Position numbers and translations under genes: made by a program
Shown: one piece after another, positions 7,807 through 14,587 of the stretch
How positions within the stretch are numbered: position 1 is the first letter of the stretch
How the letters are laid out: every line of letters begins with the position of its first letter
Notes under the pieces: generated by a model
Told to the model about the DNA's origin: nothing
The model's input: only the letters and a program-made list of their open reading frames with translations
Database searches by the model: none
DNA from: JAZKIX01 sp040384645
Lineage (GTDB): Bacteria; Pseudomonadota; Gammaproteobacteria; Burkholderiales; Burkholderiaceae_D
Assembly (NCBI GenBank): GCA_040384645.1
Contig: JAZKIX010000134.1
Coordinates: 1 to 14,587, forward strand
Length of the DNA: 14,587 bases
Reading direction: 5' to 3'

Positions 7807-8129
7807 TCTGCGAAGGCGGTTTTTTGCTTCTGGATGACGTAAAAATACTGGTGGTAGTATATTTAAAGAGCTTTTAACTACGTGCGGGATAGGCGTTGTT
7901 TTTCCATATACCCCCTATTTTTATGAAATAACCGCACCTCATTCCGCGCACGTCCGTACGCATAGATGTTGGGTGGGGAGACCTTAGTCCAACCTGCAAA
8001 CTAAATGCTAAATATTTATCGAAAGTGCAACTCCTCAAGGTCAGTAGAGCGTGGCGGCTTTCATCTATTGCGAGGTGTGTGGTGCCACATGCGGCGTAAT
8101 ACGCTTCGTTATTAGCGCTTAGTTACAAC
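7807..8129. other. Non-coding stretch with no recognised feature
   Basis: This is 323 bases between the PBP-like gene (plus) and the small gene at 8130 (minus), which converge here. I see no open frame of credible composition, no tRNA, no strong terminator hairpin and no long repeat. A short palindrome (TGTGG..CCACA, near 8082-8093) is within chance. It is more AT-rich in its first half than the surrounding genes. Confidence 0.5.
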
Positions 8130-8369
8130 TTACAGCCTTTTCTTTGCAGATACCCATACATCATCTTGAGTTGTTGTTGCTTTAAGTACCGCGTCCAGCC
8201 AGTCCTCCCATGCGCCTTGATCACCTGGGCCGTGCCCCCCGGTAATTTCCCAAGAAAGCGAACTTAGAAGTCCACCAATTTCATCAGCCTTGGTATACCC
8301 ATATTCGCGCTCAAGGAAATAAAACATTGCGCGATATGCCTGTTCAATAGTCAGTTTCGTTTCATTCAT
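8130..8369 (-). CDS. Small hypothetical protein, about 79 residues
   Basis: No function is assigned. Three in-frame ATGs (8378, 8372, 8369) lie close together. An AGGA site just upstream fits 8369 or 8372 best, and I use 8369, which gives a protein starting MNETKLT. The sequence has an N-terminal helix with EQAYRAMFYFLEREYG, a DEIGGLLSSL segment and a C-terminal AWEDWLDAVLKA helix. This pattern (aromatic-rich first helix, D-x-x-x-LL, then WEDWL) occurs in small soluble proteins often annotated as hypothetical near polymorphic-toxin or immunity loci. I recall that resemblance from memory and cannot verify it here. It follows the lipoprotein gene by 73 bases on the same strand and is probably co-transcribed with it. 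Confidence 0.7.
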   Translation of the reverse strand: MNETKLTIEQAYRAMFYFLEREYGYTKADEIGGLLSSLSWEITGGHGPGDQGAWEDWLDAVLKATTTQDDVWVSAKKRL

Positions 8370-8442
8370 CATTTCCATCCTAGCCCAAGCGGTGCACTTG
8401 AATACTGTATGCCGATGGCGTTACGCCGGTTTGACTTGGTTT

Positions 8443-8991
8443 TCATTTGGCTTGATCGACATCGGTAAGAGTAAACGTTTTTAAAATGAGCGCGAATCCG
8501 GCGGCAGTGTTTTCTAATTCATCCTCTGGCATTTTTGAAACAAGGTGCGCCACACGTTGTTTTGATTTGACCAAGCGGTACTCATGGATGAAATTGATGG
8601 GATCGTCATCAGGGTGCAAAGTAAATTTTTCCGTAATGACGGTGCCTGCTGGCGTTGCTGTCGTCACCAGCGTTGGCTTATTTATTTTGCTCGACGCCAT
8701 AGTGATGGCGACCCGTCTTGAATGGTCTGTGGCGTAATCCGAAAGTGATTCGGCACTCGATTTTGGCGACGTTGTGATAGAAAATCCTGCCGTCTGTGGG
8801 CTGTCGACAAAAATTAAATGAACGAATTTGTTTTTCTCATCCTTTACGATTTTCCAGTTAGCCGGGTAGTTAAATGTAATCCCATCGGACGCGTAGGTTG
8901 ACTGCGATCCGGTAGCAGCATGGCCGTCGCAAGCGACCAGCGGCAACAGACTGAACGAAAAAATACCGATCATCTTAATTAATTGAGCCAT
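8443..8991 (-). CDS. Putative lipoprotein (PsbP/DcrB-like fold possible)
   Basis: A 182-residue exported protein. The N-terminus is a lipoprotein signal: a hydrophobic stretch ending in LVAC, which places the lipid-attachment cysteine at residue 21. The mature part starts with a polar linker, then TYASDGITFNYPANWKI, which is the usual opening of small PsbP/DcrB/DUF1795-like beta-rich domains, and continues with alternating strands to the C-terminus. The function is unknown. The start ATG at 8991 has AAGGA about 9 bases upstream. The residue after the lipid cysteine is Asp (CDG), which in enterobacteria signals inner-membrane retention; whether that rule holds here is uncertain. It heads a likely two-gene unit with the small gene at 8130. 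Confidence 0.75.
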   Translation of the reverse strand: MAQLIKMIGIFSFSLLPLVACDGHAATGSQSTYASDGITFNYPANWKIVKDEKNKFVHLIFVDSPQTAGFSITTSPKSSAESLSDYATDHSRRVAITMASSKINKPTLVTTATPAGTVITEKFTLHPDDDPINFIHEYRLVKSKQRVAHLVSKMPEDELENTAAGFALILKTFTLTDVDQAK

Positions 8992-9019
8992 ATTGAATTC
9001 TTCCTTGAGTGAGGTGATT

Positions 9020-9064
9020 GATCTATTTTGCCATGTTGTTTTCTCAAGGCCTAATCCGATAAAA
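9020..9064. promoter_or_regulatory. Possible divergent promoters between lipoprotein and TAXI genes
   Basis: The 147-base divergent gap holds one candidate for each strand. For the plus gene, TTGTTT (9036-9041) and GATAAA (9059-9064) are 17 bases apart. For the minus gene, TTGAGA (complement of 9042-9047) and TAGATC (complement of 9020-9025) are 16 bases apart. The matches to sigma-70 consensus are only partial, and the two candidates overlap. Confidence 0.25.
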
Positions 9065-9138
9065 ACCTAGGGGCTTTCTATCACATTCTGTGGCTTTGCT
9101 GCTTGCGCATTCGACTATTTGTTGGCATGGTGTGGCCT

Positions 9139-10491
9139 ATGAAAACACCTTCCCGCGTAATGTCGAAAATCCTCAAGTTTACCCAATTCTCCTTACGCGA
9201 TCTCGTGGCGACCGCTGGACCGACGGTCTTGATCGCCACCCTTATTTGCGCTGTGGCGTATTGGCTGGTTGATCCTTCGCCGCCGTCGCAGATCACGATT
9301 TCGACCGGACAAGAAAATAGCGCGTACGAAGAATTCGCTAAAAAATACGCCGGCGTTTTAGCCAAGCGCAATATCAATGCCACGCTCAAGCCATCGCTCG
9401 GCTCACAAGAAAACCTGCAACGCTTGAACAATCCAGTAGCCGGTATCGATATTGCCTTTGTACAGAGCGGATCGACCGAACAAGCGGAAGCCGAGCGCAA
9501 GGGCTTGATCTCGTTGGGCAGCTTGTTTACCGAACCGGTCTGGTTATTTTTTCGCGATACGCATGACATCACGCAACTGACGCAATTGAAGGGCCTGGCG
9601 GTCAATGTCGGGCCGGAAGGCACTGGCGTGCCGCGCCTGTTCAAGCAATTGCTGTCAGTCAATGGCGTAGAGCCAGCCGACCTGCGCCTGGGTGCGTTAG
9701 AGAATACGCCGGCTACCGTGGAATTATTGGAAGGCCGGATCGACGCGCTCGTGTTTAGCTCGGCGCCGGATGCGCCTTTGATCCAGATGTTATTGCAGAC
9801 ACCGGGTATCAGGTTGTTCGATTTTATCCATGCTGAGGCGTATACCCGCCGCTTTCCATTCCTGTCGCATGTGGTACTGCCGCGCGGTATCGTCGACTTG
9901 GGGCGTGATTTGCCGCCCAAGGATTATCACTTGATCGCACCGACCGCGACCCTGGTGGCGCGGGAGGATTTGCATCCGGCCCTGATCGACTTGCTGGTGC
10001 AGGCAGCGTCGGCGATTCATGGCGGTTCGGGCTGGTTTCATCGGCAGGGCGAATTCCCTACCGCAAATTACACTGAAATACCGGTGGCCAGTGGCGCAGA
10101 GAAATTTTATAAAAACGGCTCACCCCTGCTACAGCGTTATTTGCCATTTTGGCTGGCCAATTTTTTTGACCGGATGTGGGTTTTTATCGTGGCTTTCGGC
10201 GCCCTGATCTTGCCGGTGTCGCGGGTGATTCCGCCGCTATACGTATGGCGGATTCGTTCGCGGGTGTATCGCTGGTATGGGCAATTGCGGGCAGTCGAGC
10301 AAGCGCTGGAAACGGCCAGCGAAGAGCATCGGCCCACGGTCTACGCAGCGCAATTAAAGCGGCTGGATGAAATCGAAGAATCGGTGAATCAGATTTCGAT
10401 TCCCCTATCCTTTGCCGAAGGCTTATACGGATTACGCAGCCATATCAATTTTGTGCGGCAGCGGGTGCTTGACTTGATGGCGGCGCACTAG
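9139..10491 (+). CDS. TAXI-family TRAP-type solute-binding protein, membrane-anchored
   Basis: A 450-residue protein of the TAXI family, the solute-binding components of TRAP transporters. An N-terminal membrane segment (about 28-45) is followed by the binding domain: ISTGQENSAYEEFAKKYA (54-71), DIAFVQSGSTEQA (104-116), LKGLAVNVGPEGTGVPRL (150-167) and LEGRIDALVFSSAPDAP (197-213). A second membrane segment (about 345-366) leads into a C-terminal, probably cytosolic, helical tail of about 80 residues. Ordinary TAXI proteins lack the second membrane segment and tail. No DctQ/DctM permease gene is in the window, so it may serve a remote permease or act as an anchored sensor-like binding protein (inference). 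The start is uncertain: ATG 9139 is used, ATG 9160 is equally possible, and TTG 9103 is less likely. It converges with the rhodanese gene, 21 bases away. Confidence 0.85.
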   Translation: MKTPSRVMSKILKFTQFSLRDLVATAGPTVLIATLICAVAYWLVDPSPPSQITISTGQENSAYEEFAKKYAGVLAKRNINATLKPSLGSQENLQRLNNPVAGIDIAFVQSGSTEQAEAERKGLISLGSLFTEPVWLFFRDTHDITQLTQLKGLAVNVGPEGTGVPRLFKQLLSVNGVEPADLRLGALENTPATVELLEGRIDALVFSSAPDAPLIQMLLQTPGIRLFDFIHAEAYTRRFPFLSHVVLPRGIVDLGRDLPPKDYHLIAPTATLVAREDLHPALIDLLVQAASAIHGGSGWFHRQGEFPTANYTEIPVASGAEKFYKNGSPLLQRYLPFWLANFFDRMWVFIVAFGALILPVSRVIPPLYVWRIRSRVYRWYGQLRAVEQALETASEEHRPTVYAAQLKRLDEIEESVNQISIPLSFAEGLYGLRSHINFVRQRVLDLMAAH

Positions 10492-10512
10492 CGCTGGTTA
10501 TAACGCCTACTT

Positions 10513-10968
10513 TCAGGCGCCAACCCAGGGCAGGTTGGCGGCGCACCAGCCGCCGACAGTTTTGCGATGACCACTGGCGTCTTTATCACCCTCGAATCCT
10601 TCCAGAATATCAAAGCAAGCCTGGTAACCGTGTTCGGTCGCCAGCTTGGCCGCGTGGCGCGAGCGCACCCCGGACCGACACAAAAACAGCACGACGGTGT
10701 CTTTCTTTGCGACGGCTTCCAGTTGTTTTAAAAATTCAGGATTGGGCGTGCCGCCCGGATAGACATTCCACTGCACCGCCTTGTGCTGCGCCTCCGGCAA
10801 CGCGACCCGCCCAACCCAGTCGCGTTCTGCATCGGTACGAACATCGACCAACAAAATATGGTGGTCGGCTATAAGTAAGTCATAAGCTTCTTGCGGTGTC
10901 ACCGCGCCTGCATAGGGAAAATGATGATCTGCTGCTCGTTGGCGCGCGGCGCTGATGGACGTGTTCAT
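10513..10968 (-). CDS. Rhodanese-like domain protein
   Basis: A single-domain rhodanese of 151 residues from the ATG at 10968; a longer frame upstream is rich in prolines and unlikely. Rhodaneses move a sulfane sulfur through a cysteine persulfide. The DVRT motif (42-45) and the active loop CRSGVRS, with Cys97, are present and have the six-residue loop of sulfur transferases rather than the seven-residue loop of Cdc25-type phosphatases. The C-terminal segment (GFEGDKD followed by GGWCAANLPW) is usual for this group, and a second Cys lies at 142. There is no signal peptide, so it is cytoplasmic. No strong ribosome site is visible before the start. Its physiological sulfur donor and acceptor are not shown by the context. 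Confidence 0.92.
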   Translation of the reverse strand: MNTSISAARQRAADHHFPYAGAVTPQEAYDLLIADHHILLVDVRTDAERDWVGRVALPEAQHKAVQWNVYPGGTPNPEFLKQLEAVAKKDTVVLFLCRSGVRSRHAAKLATEHGYQACFDILEGFEGDKDASGHRKTVGGWCAANLPWVGA

Positions 10969-11066
10969 GGCGGATGAGGGTGAAATCGGTGGTGGAACAG
11001 GCAATTATTATAGTGCCAGGCGATAGCAGACAACCCATTTTGAACTTGCCGCGCTGGTTTAATTGA

Positions 11067-11095
11067 AAACGCCGTCAGTTTTGCTGACGGCGTTT
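11067..11095 (-). terminator. Strong hairpin terminator downstream of the modular enzyme
   Basis: The 12-base arms AAACGCCGTCAG (11067-11078) and CTGACGGCGTTT (11084-11095) are perfectly complementary around a 5-base loop. Read on the minus strand, the stem runs into TTTTCAATT, a short U-rich tail, so it can end transcripts of the gene stopping at 11189. It is about 95 bases after that stop and about 100 bases before the rhodanese start. The A/T ends of the stem would let it work partly in both directions. Confidence 0.8.
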
Positions 11096-11139
11096 GGTAA
11101 TGCAGTTAAATAATGCAGATAAATATATATTACTGATCC

Positions 11140-11180
11140 GTGTTTAGCGCTGCTCTGCTTGCCGAGACAACGCTAAACAC
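11140..11180 (-). repeat. Second hairpin just after the stop codon of the modular enzyme
   Basis: GTGTTTAGCG (11140-11149) and CGCTAAACAC (11171-11180) are perfect 10-base inverted copies with a 21-base loop, beginning about 8 bases after the stop codon (11189-11191) on the minus strand. No U-tract follows it directly. It may protect the 3' end of the mRNA or act with the terminator at 11067-11095. Confidence 0.5.
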
Positions 11181-11188
11181 TTGTTCAA

Positions 11189-14100
11189 TCAGGGATAGTT
11201 AGTCAAAGTCTGACGGTTATTTGCCAACGGTGCACTAGCCATTGCACCGATGTCATTGATAATGTGACTAATGGAGCCGATCCCGCCCAGCGATACCGTG
11301 GTCAAATTGTGGAACTTGATACCAGCGGTGGTTGGTGCTTCGAAGGAATGTGACAGATTCACAGATGGGTTGGTTTCGAAGAAGCAATAACTGCCCAGAC
11401 CCCAGCCTTCATGGGTGGTCACCGAATTGGCCACTTTATAGGCAGCATAGCCGTTGGAACTGCCATTCATCCACGATGCCTGGTTTGGCACGTCGTACGG
11501 AATTTCATTTTGGAAGAAATACGTCCGTCCGCCATTCCCATTCCAGATCACTTGTTCTTTTTGGAAATGCTCCACAAATAATCCGTACAAGGTGACATTG
11601 GCGCCATTGACGATCAGGCCGGTATCGGAGGTATTCATATTCCACGCCACGTTTTGACCATGATCGGCACGCCATAACCAGAAGTGGTCGCCGATGACAT
11701 TGTTGCTGTTGATTTTCATCCCCACCGCTGCTTTGCCAAGCGCACCGGTACCGCCGACACGCATGAAGATATCAGTGAGCGACGTTGGATTGGCCGCGTG
11801 GTTGGCATTGCTGCCGGTCGGGCCCACTTCCAGCAACACCGGTGAGCTGACGGTACCGGCATCGAACAGGATACCGGCAATTTTCACGCCATCGACATCG
11901 GCCACCGACATCGCAATGACACCATTGTCAGGGATGATGGTGGCAAAACCCAGACCAAGTACGACTGTGTCAGCACGGGTGATACGGATGGTGTCAGTGA
12001 TGTGATAAATGCCCGGGGTGAACAACAGGTTCTTGCCTTGCGCCAGGGCCGTATTGATCGCAGCAGCAGACGAATTGTCCGAACGCACGATATAGAACTG
12101 GTTGATCGGCAATGAGGTGCCGGCAGTGGTGCCGCTGGTCCAGCTGGCCCCTTGCGAGTTGCTGCGCAGGGCAGGCACAAACACCTGGTATTTATTGCTG
12201 GCATCCACATACAGGAACGGTTTTTCACGCACCACCGGTGTCTGGGCAATATTGGTGATCGGTGGATTCGGGAACGTGGTCGGCGGTGTACCGGTTACAC
12301 CCAGGAACACCATATTCCAGACCGATTCAGGGGCCGACAACAATTGCGAATTGCGGGTAAACCATTGCTGTTGTGAGCCGGAATAGACATTGTCGATCTT
12401 CGAATCGGCAATATAACCACCGCTGGCCCAGCCTGGTGCACCGGTCCACATACTGCCCAGCACATGCATGCGACGGAACGGCACCGCTTGCGCCACCGAC
12501 CAGTGCATCACACCGGGCGGGGTCACGGCCATGTTTTCTGCTGCACGCCAGAAATTTTGCGTGGCATTAAAATTTGGCCCATTGCCTTCCCAGTTTGCTT
12601 CGACCCGTACATTACCGGCGATCTTGACATCGTCCGGCGACAGGCCCAGACCCAATACATGGGTGTAAAAGCCGATATTGGCATCGGTGGTATACGAACC
12701 CGGTTTGAAAGCAAAGGCGTAACGGGTGGTGCCGAACTGATTGGTTTGTTGCAGCGCATAGGCTGCGTTGAGTTTGGCCTGAATATCGGCCGCCGACCAG
12801 CTTGCATCAAAAATGGTCATGTTCGGGCCGAAGTCCGGTGGCACATCGACACCGATGGTCAACGTTGCATTGGCGGAGGTTACGTTGCCTGCAACGTTTG
12901 TGACGACCACGCTGAAGTTGGCGCCATTGTCAGCGGAGACTGCCGCCGGCGTGGCATAGCTGGCACTGGTAGCGCCATTAATTGCGCTGCCATTCTTGCG
13001 CCATTGGTAGCTGAACGGTGCAGTGCCGGTGACGCTAACAGCAAAGTGTGCGATTTGTCCGACGGCAATGGTTTGGCTCAAAGGCTGCGCCGTAATTACT
13101 GGGGCATTGTTGGTGGTAGTGACGGTGAATGCCACAGCGTTGCTGGTGCCAACGGTATTCGTCACTGTTACATTACTTGCACCGGCGGCTAGTGCTGGTA
13201 CGGTCACCGTAATGGAATTGGCTGACCATACGCTCCACGTTGCATTCGTCGTGCCAAATTTCACGGTACCGGTGCTGCCTAGATTGGCGCCGCTGATGGT
13301 CACGCTTGATCCAGCCAGGCCGGAAGTAGGATTCAAGCTGGTGATCGATGGCAATACAGGGCTGGTGACGGTAAAGACCGCTGCGTTACTGGTACCGGCG
13401 GAAGTCGTGACTGTGACATTGCTCGCTCCGGCAGCCAGGGCTGGCACGGTGGCGGTAATGGCAGTGGCGCTCCAACTGGTGATGGTTGCCGTCGTGGTAC
13501 CAAATTTGACGCTGCCGGTGCCTTGTGTGGCACCGAAATTGGCACCGCTCAATGTCACACTCGAACTGGCCATGCCGGAGACGGGGCTCAGGCTGGAGAT
13601 CGACGGGGCAGTAGAGACACCACCGAACACATGGTTAAACGTGGCAGTTACGGGTTGCTGGATGCCATTTTTCGTATAGACAAAGTAATAATTTACCGAA
13701 TTGCCATTACTGAAGCCGGTCACATTGTAGATCCACGCACTGCCGGACGCCGTCATTACGACGTTTTGCTGCGCACCGCCGAATACTGACGGCGAAATGA
13801 AGCTCAGGAGCGGAGGATTGGACACGGTGGTCGGTGTGAACTTGAATTGCAAGGTCGTGGCGTTCGTTTCCGTGACGCTCTTGGTAAAGTCCACATTCGA
13901 CACCGTCACCGTAAAGGCGACCGCATTGCTGGTACCAGCCGTGGTCGTGACTGTGACGTTGGTCGCACCGGCAGCCAATGCTGGCACGGTGGCGGTAATG
14001 GCCGATGCGCTCCAGCTGGTCACCGTTGCCGTGGTGGTACCGAACTTGACGCTGCCGGTGCCTTGTGTGCTGCCCAGGTTAGCGCCGCTGATGGTCACGC

Positions 14101-14587
14101 TTGATCCAGCCAAGCCGGAAGTAGGATTCAAGCTGGTGATCGATGGCAATACAGGGCTGGTGACGGTANNNNNNNNNNNNNNNNNNNNNNNNNNNNNNNN
14201 NNNNNNNNNNNNNNNNNNNNNNNNNNNNNNNNNNNNNNNNNNNNNNNNNNNNNNNNNNNNNNNNNNNNAAGACCGCTGCGTTACTGGTACCGGCTGTAGT
14301 GATCACTGTCACATTGCTCGAGCCGGCTGCCAGACCAGGCACTTGCACGGTAATAGCATTGGCGCTCCAGCTTGGTACGGCTGCCGTGGTTGTGCCAAAT
14401 TTGACGATGCCAGTGCCTTGTGTGCTACCAAAATTGGCGCCGCTGATGGTGACGTTGGAACCGGCTACGCCAGATACAGGACTCAAACTTGTAATTGCAG
14501 GTAAAACCGACGGGGCGCCGATAACTGCACCTGTGAACGGATTCCAGTTGGCAATCGCCAGGATCAGCCAGCCAGTACTGGAGACGC
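11189..14587 (-). CDS. Modular secreted GH55-like beta-1,3-glucanase with IPT, CBM56-like and Ig domains (5' partial, spans gap)
   Basis: The gene continues past the right edge and is broken only by a 100-N gap, so more than 1,090 residues are visible. From the N-terminal side: a partial unknown segment, IPT/TIG 1 (14269-14510), the gap, IPT 2 (about 13912-14168), a beta-sandwich with GGAQQN and FVYTKNG (about 13621-13905) that resembles CBM56 beta-1,3-glucan-binding modules, IPT 3 and IPT 4 (13121-13610), an Ig-like domain with YQWRKNG (about 12856-13105), and a 543-residue catalytic region (11192-12820). That region has two matching halves (FAFKPGSY..VLGLG and LLFTPGIY..VLGLG), as in the double right-handed beta-helix of GH55. 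Glu at 11504-11506 in QNEIPYD and Glu at 11570-11572 in VEH are 22 residues apart, and Tyr is 3 after the first; this matches what I recall of the Streptomyces GH55 laminarinase active site (Glu502, Glu480, Tyr505). The likely job is extracellular hydrolysis of beta-1,3-glucan. Databases often label this family 'coagulation factor 5/8 type'. The signal peptide lies outside the window. Confidence 0.82.
13121..14510 (-). repeat. Near-identical IPT/TIG repeat array within the modular enzyme
   Basis: At least four units of about 80-86 residues share the pattern I-x-S-L-x-P-x-S-G, V-T-I-S-G-A-N-x-G, V-K-F-G-T-T, W-S-A-x-x-I-T-x-x-V-P and G-T-S-N-A-V. The DNA is also highly alike: 13287-13373 and 14082-14168 are 87 bases with one mismatch (13319 G, 14114 A), an offset of 795 bases. 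One unit (13121-13360) lacks three residues in the GSTQGTGSV stretch. IPT domains act as stalks or spacers in secreted and surface enzymes. Confidence 0.88.
14169..14268. other. 100-N assembly gap inside the IPT repeat array
   Basis: Exactly 100 Ns, the conventional size for a gap of unknown length. The left flank ends in CTGGTGACGGTA and the right flank begins AAGACCGCTGCGTTACTGG. Joined directly they equal the intact junction at 13361-13392, and the reading frame then continues. Since 100 is not a multiple of 3, the Ns falsely shift the frame. Confidence 0.97.

Noticed and set aside
9081..9920. 279-residue minus-strand open frame
   Set aside because: It lies wholly antisense to the well-supported TAXI gene and has a low-complexity, Ser/Arg-rich composition with no domain. 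It is a shadow of GC-biased codons.
12464..13679. Plus-strand frames of 242 and 218 residues with many Val/Ala/Thr
   Set aside because: They are the complement of the Ig and IPT repeat coding sequence; the repetitive look is inherited from the real minus-strand gene.
14079..14486. Minus-strand frame of 135 residues spanning the Ns
   Set aside because: The 100 Ns shift the frame, so its part below the gap is a false frame. Only the segment above 14269 belongs to the modular enzyme.

Overview
The window looks like a chromosomal segment of a betaproteobacterium, most likely Burkholderiales, family Oxalobacteraceae (inference). The grounds are moderately GC-rich codon use and a gene set typical of that group: a small acyl-CoA-binding protein, a 118-residue FKBP isomerase, an EI24-type membrane protein next to a molybdopterin-binding-domain protein, a roughly 1,080-residue PBP-like protein, an anchored TAXI-type binding protein and a short rhodanese. 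I see no transposase, integrase, CRISPR array, tRNA or rRNA.

Layout. 1-109 (minus) is the N-terminal fragment of an ArnT/PMT-like membrane glycosyltransferase that runs off the left edge. 514-816 (plus) is a small unknown protein. 1086-1340 and 1496-1852 (both minus) are the acyl-CoA-binding protein and the FKBP isomerase. 2105-7806 (plus) holds four genes read in one direction: an exported unknown, the EI24 membrane protein, the molybdopterin-binding-domain protein and a very large class A PBP-like protein. 7807-8129 has no gene. 8130-8991 (minus) is a two-gene unit of a small unknown protein and a lipoprotein. 9139-10491 (plus) is the TAXI protein, convergent with the rhodanese at 10513-10968 (minus). 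11189 to the right edge (minus) is a large secreted modular protein, incomplete at its N-terminus and interrupted by a 100-N assembly gap.

The most interesting gene is the modular protein at the right end. It has several near-identical IPT/TIG domains, a CBM56-like beta-sandwich, an Ig-like domain and a C-terminal double beta-helix with GH55-like active-site residues. Together these suggest an extracellular beta-1,3-glucan (laminarin or fungal wall) degrading enzyme. The gap lies exactly at an IPT repeat junction, and its two flanks join into a sequence found intact elsewhere in the same gene. The frame break there is therefore an assembly artefact.

The second point of interest is the PBP-like protein. 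Its transpeptidase motifs are intact, but its glycosyltransferase domain is divergent and appears to lack the second catalytic glutamate. The rest of the window is ordinary housekeeping or accessory content, and I do not see a convincing new multi-gene system.
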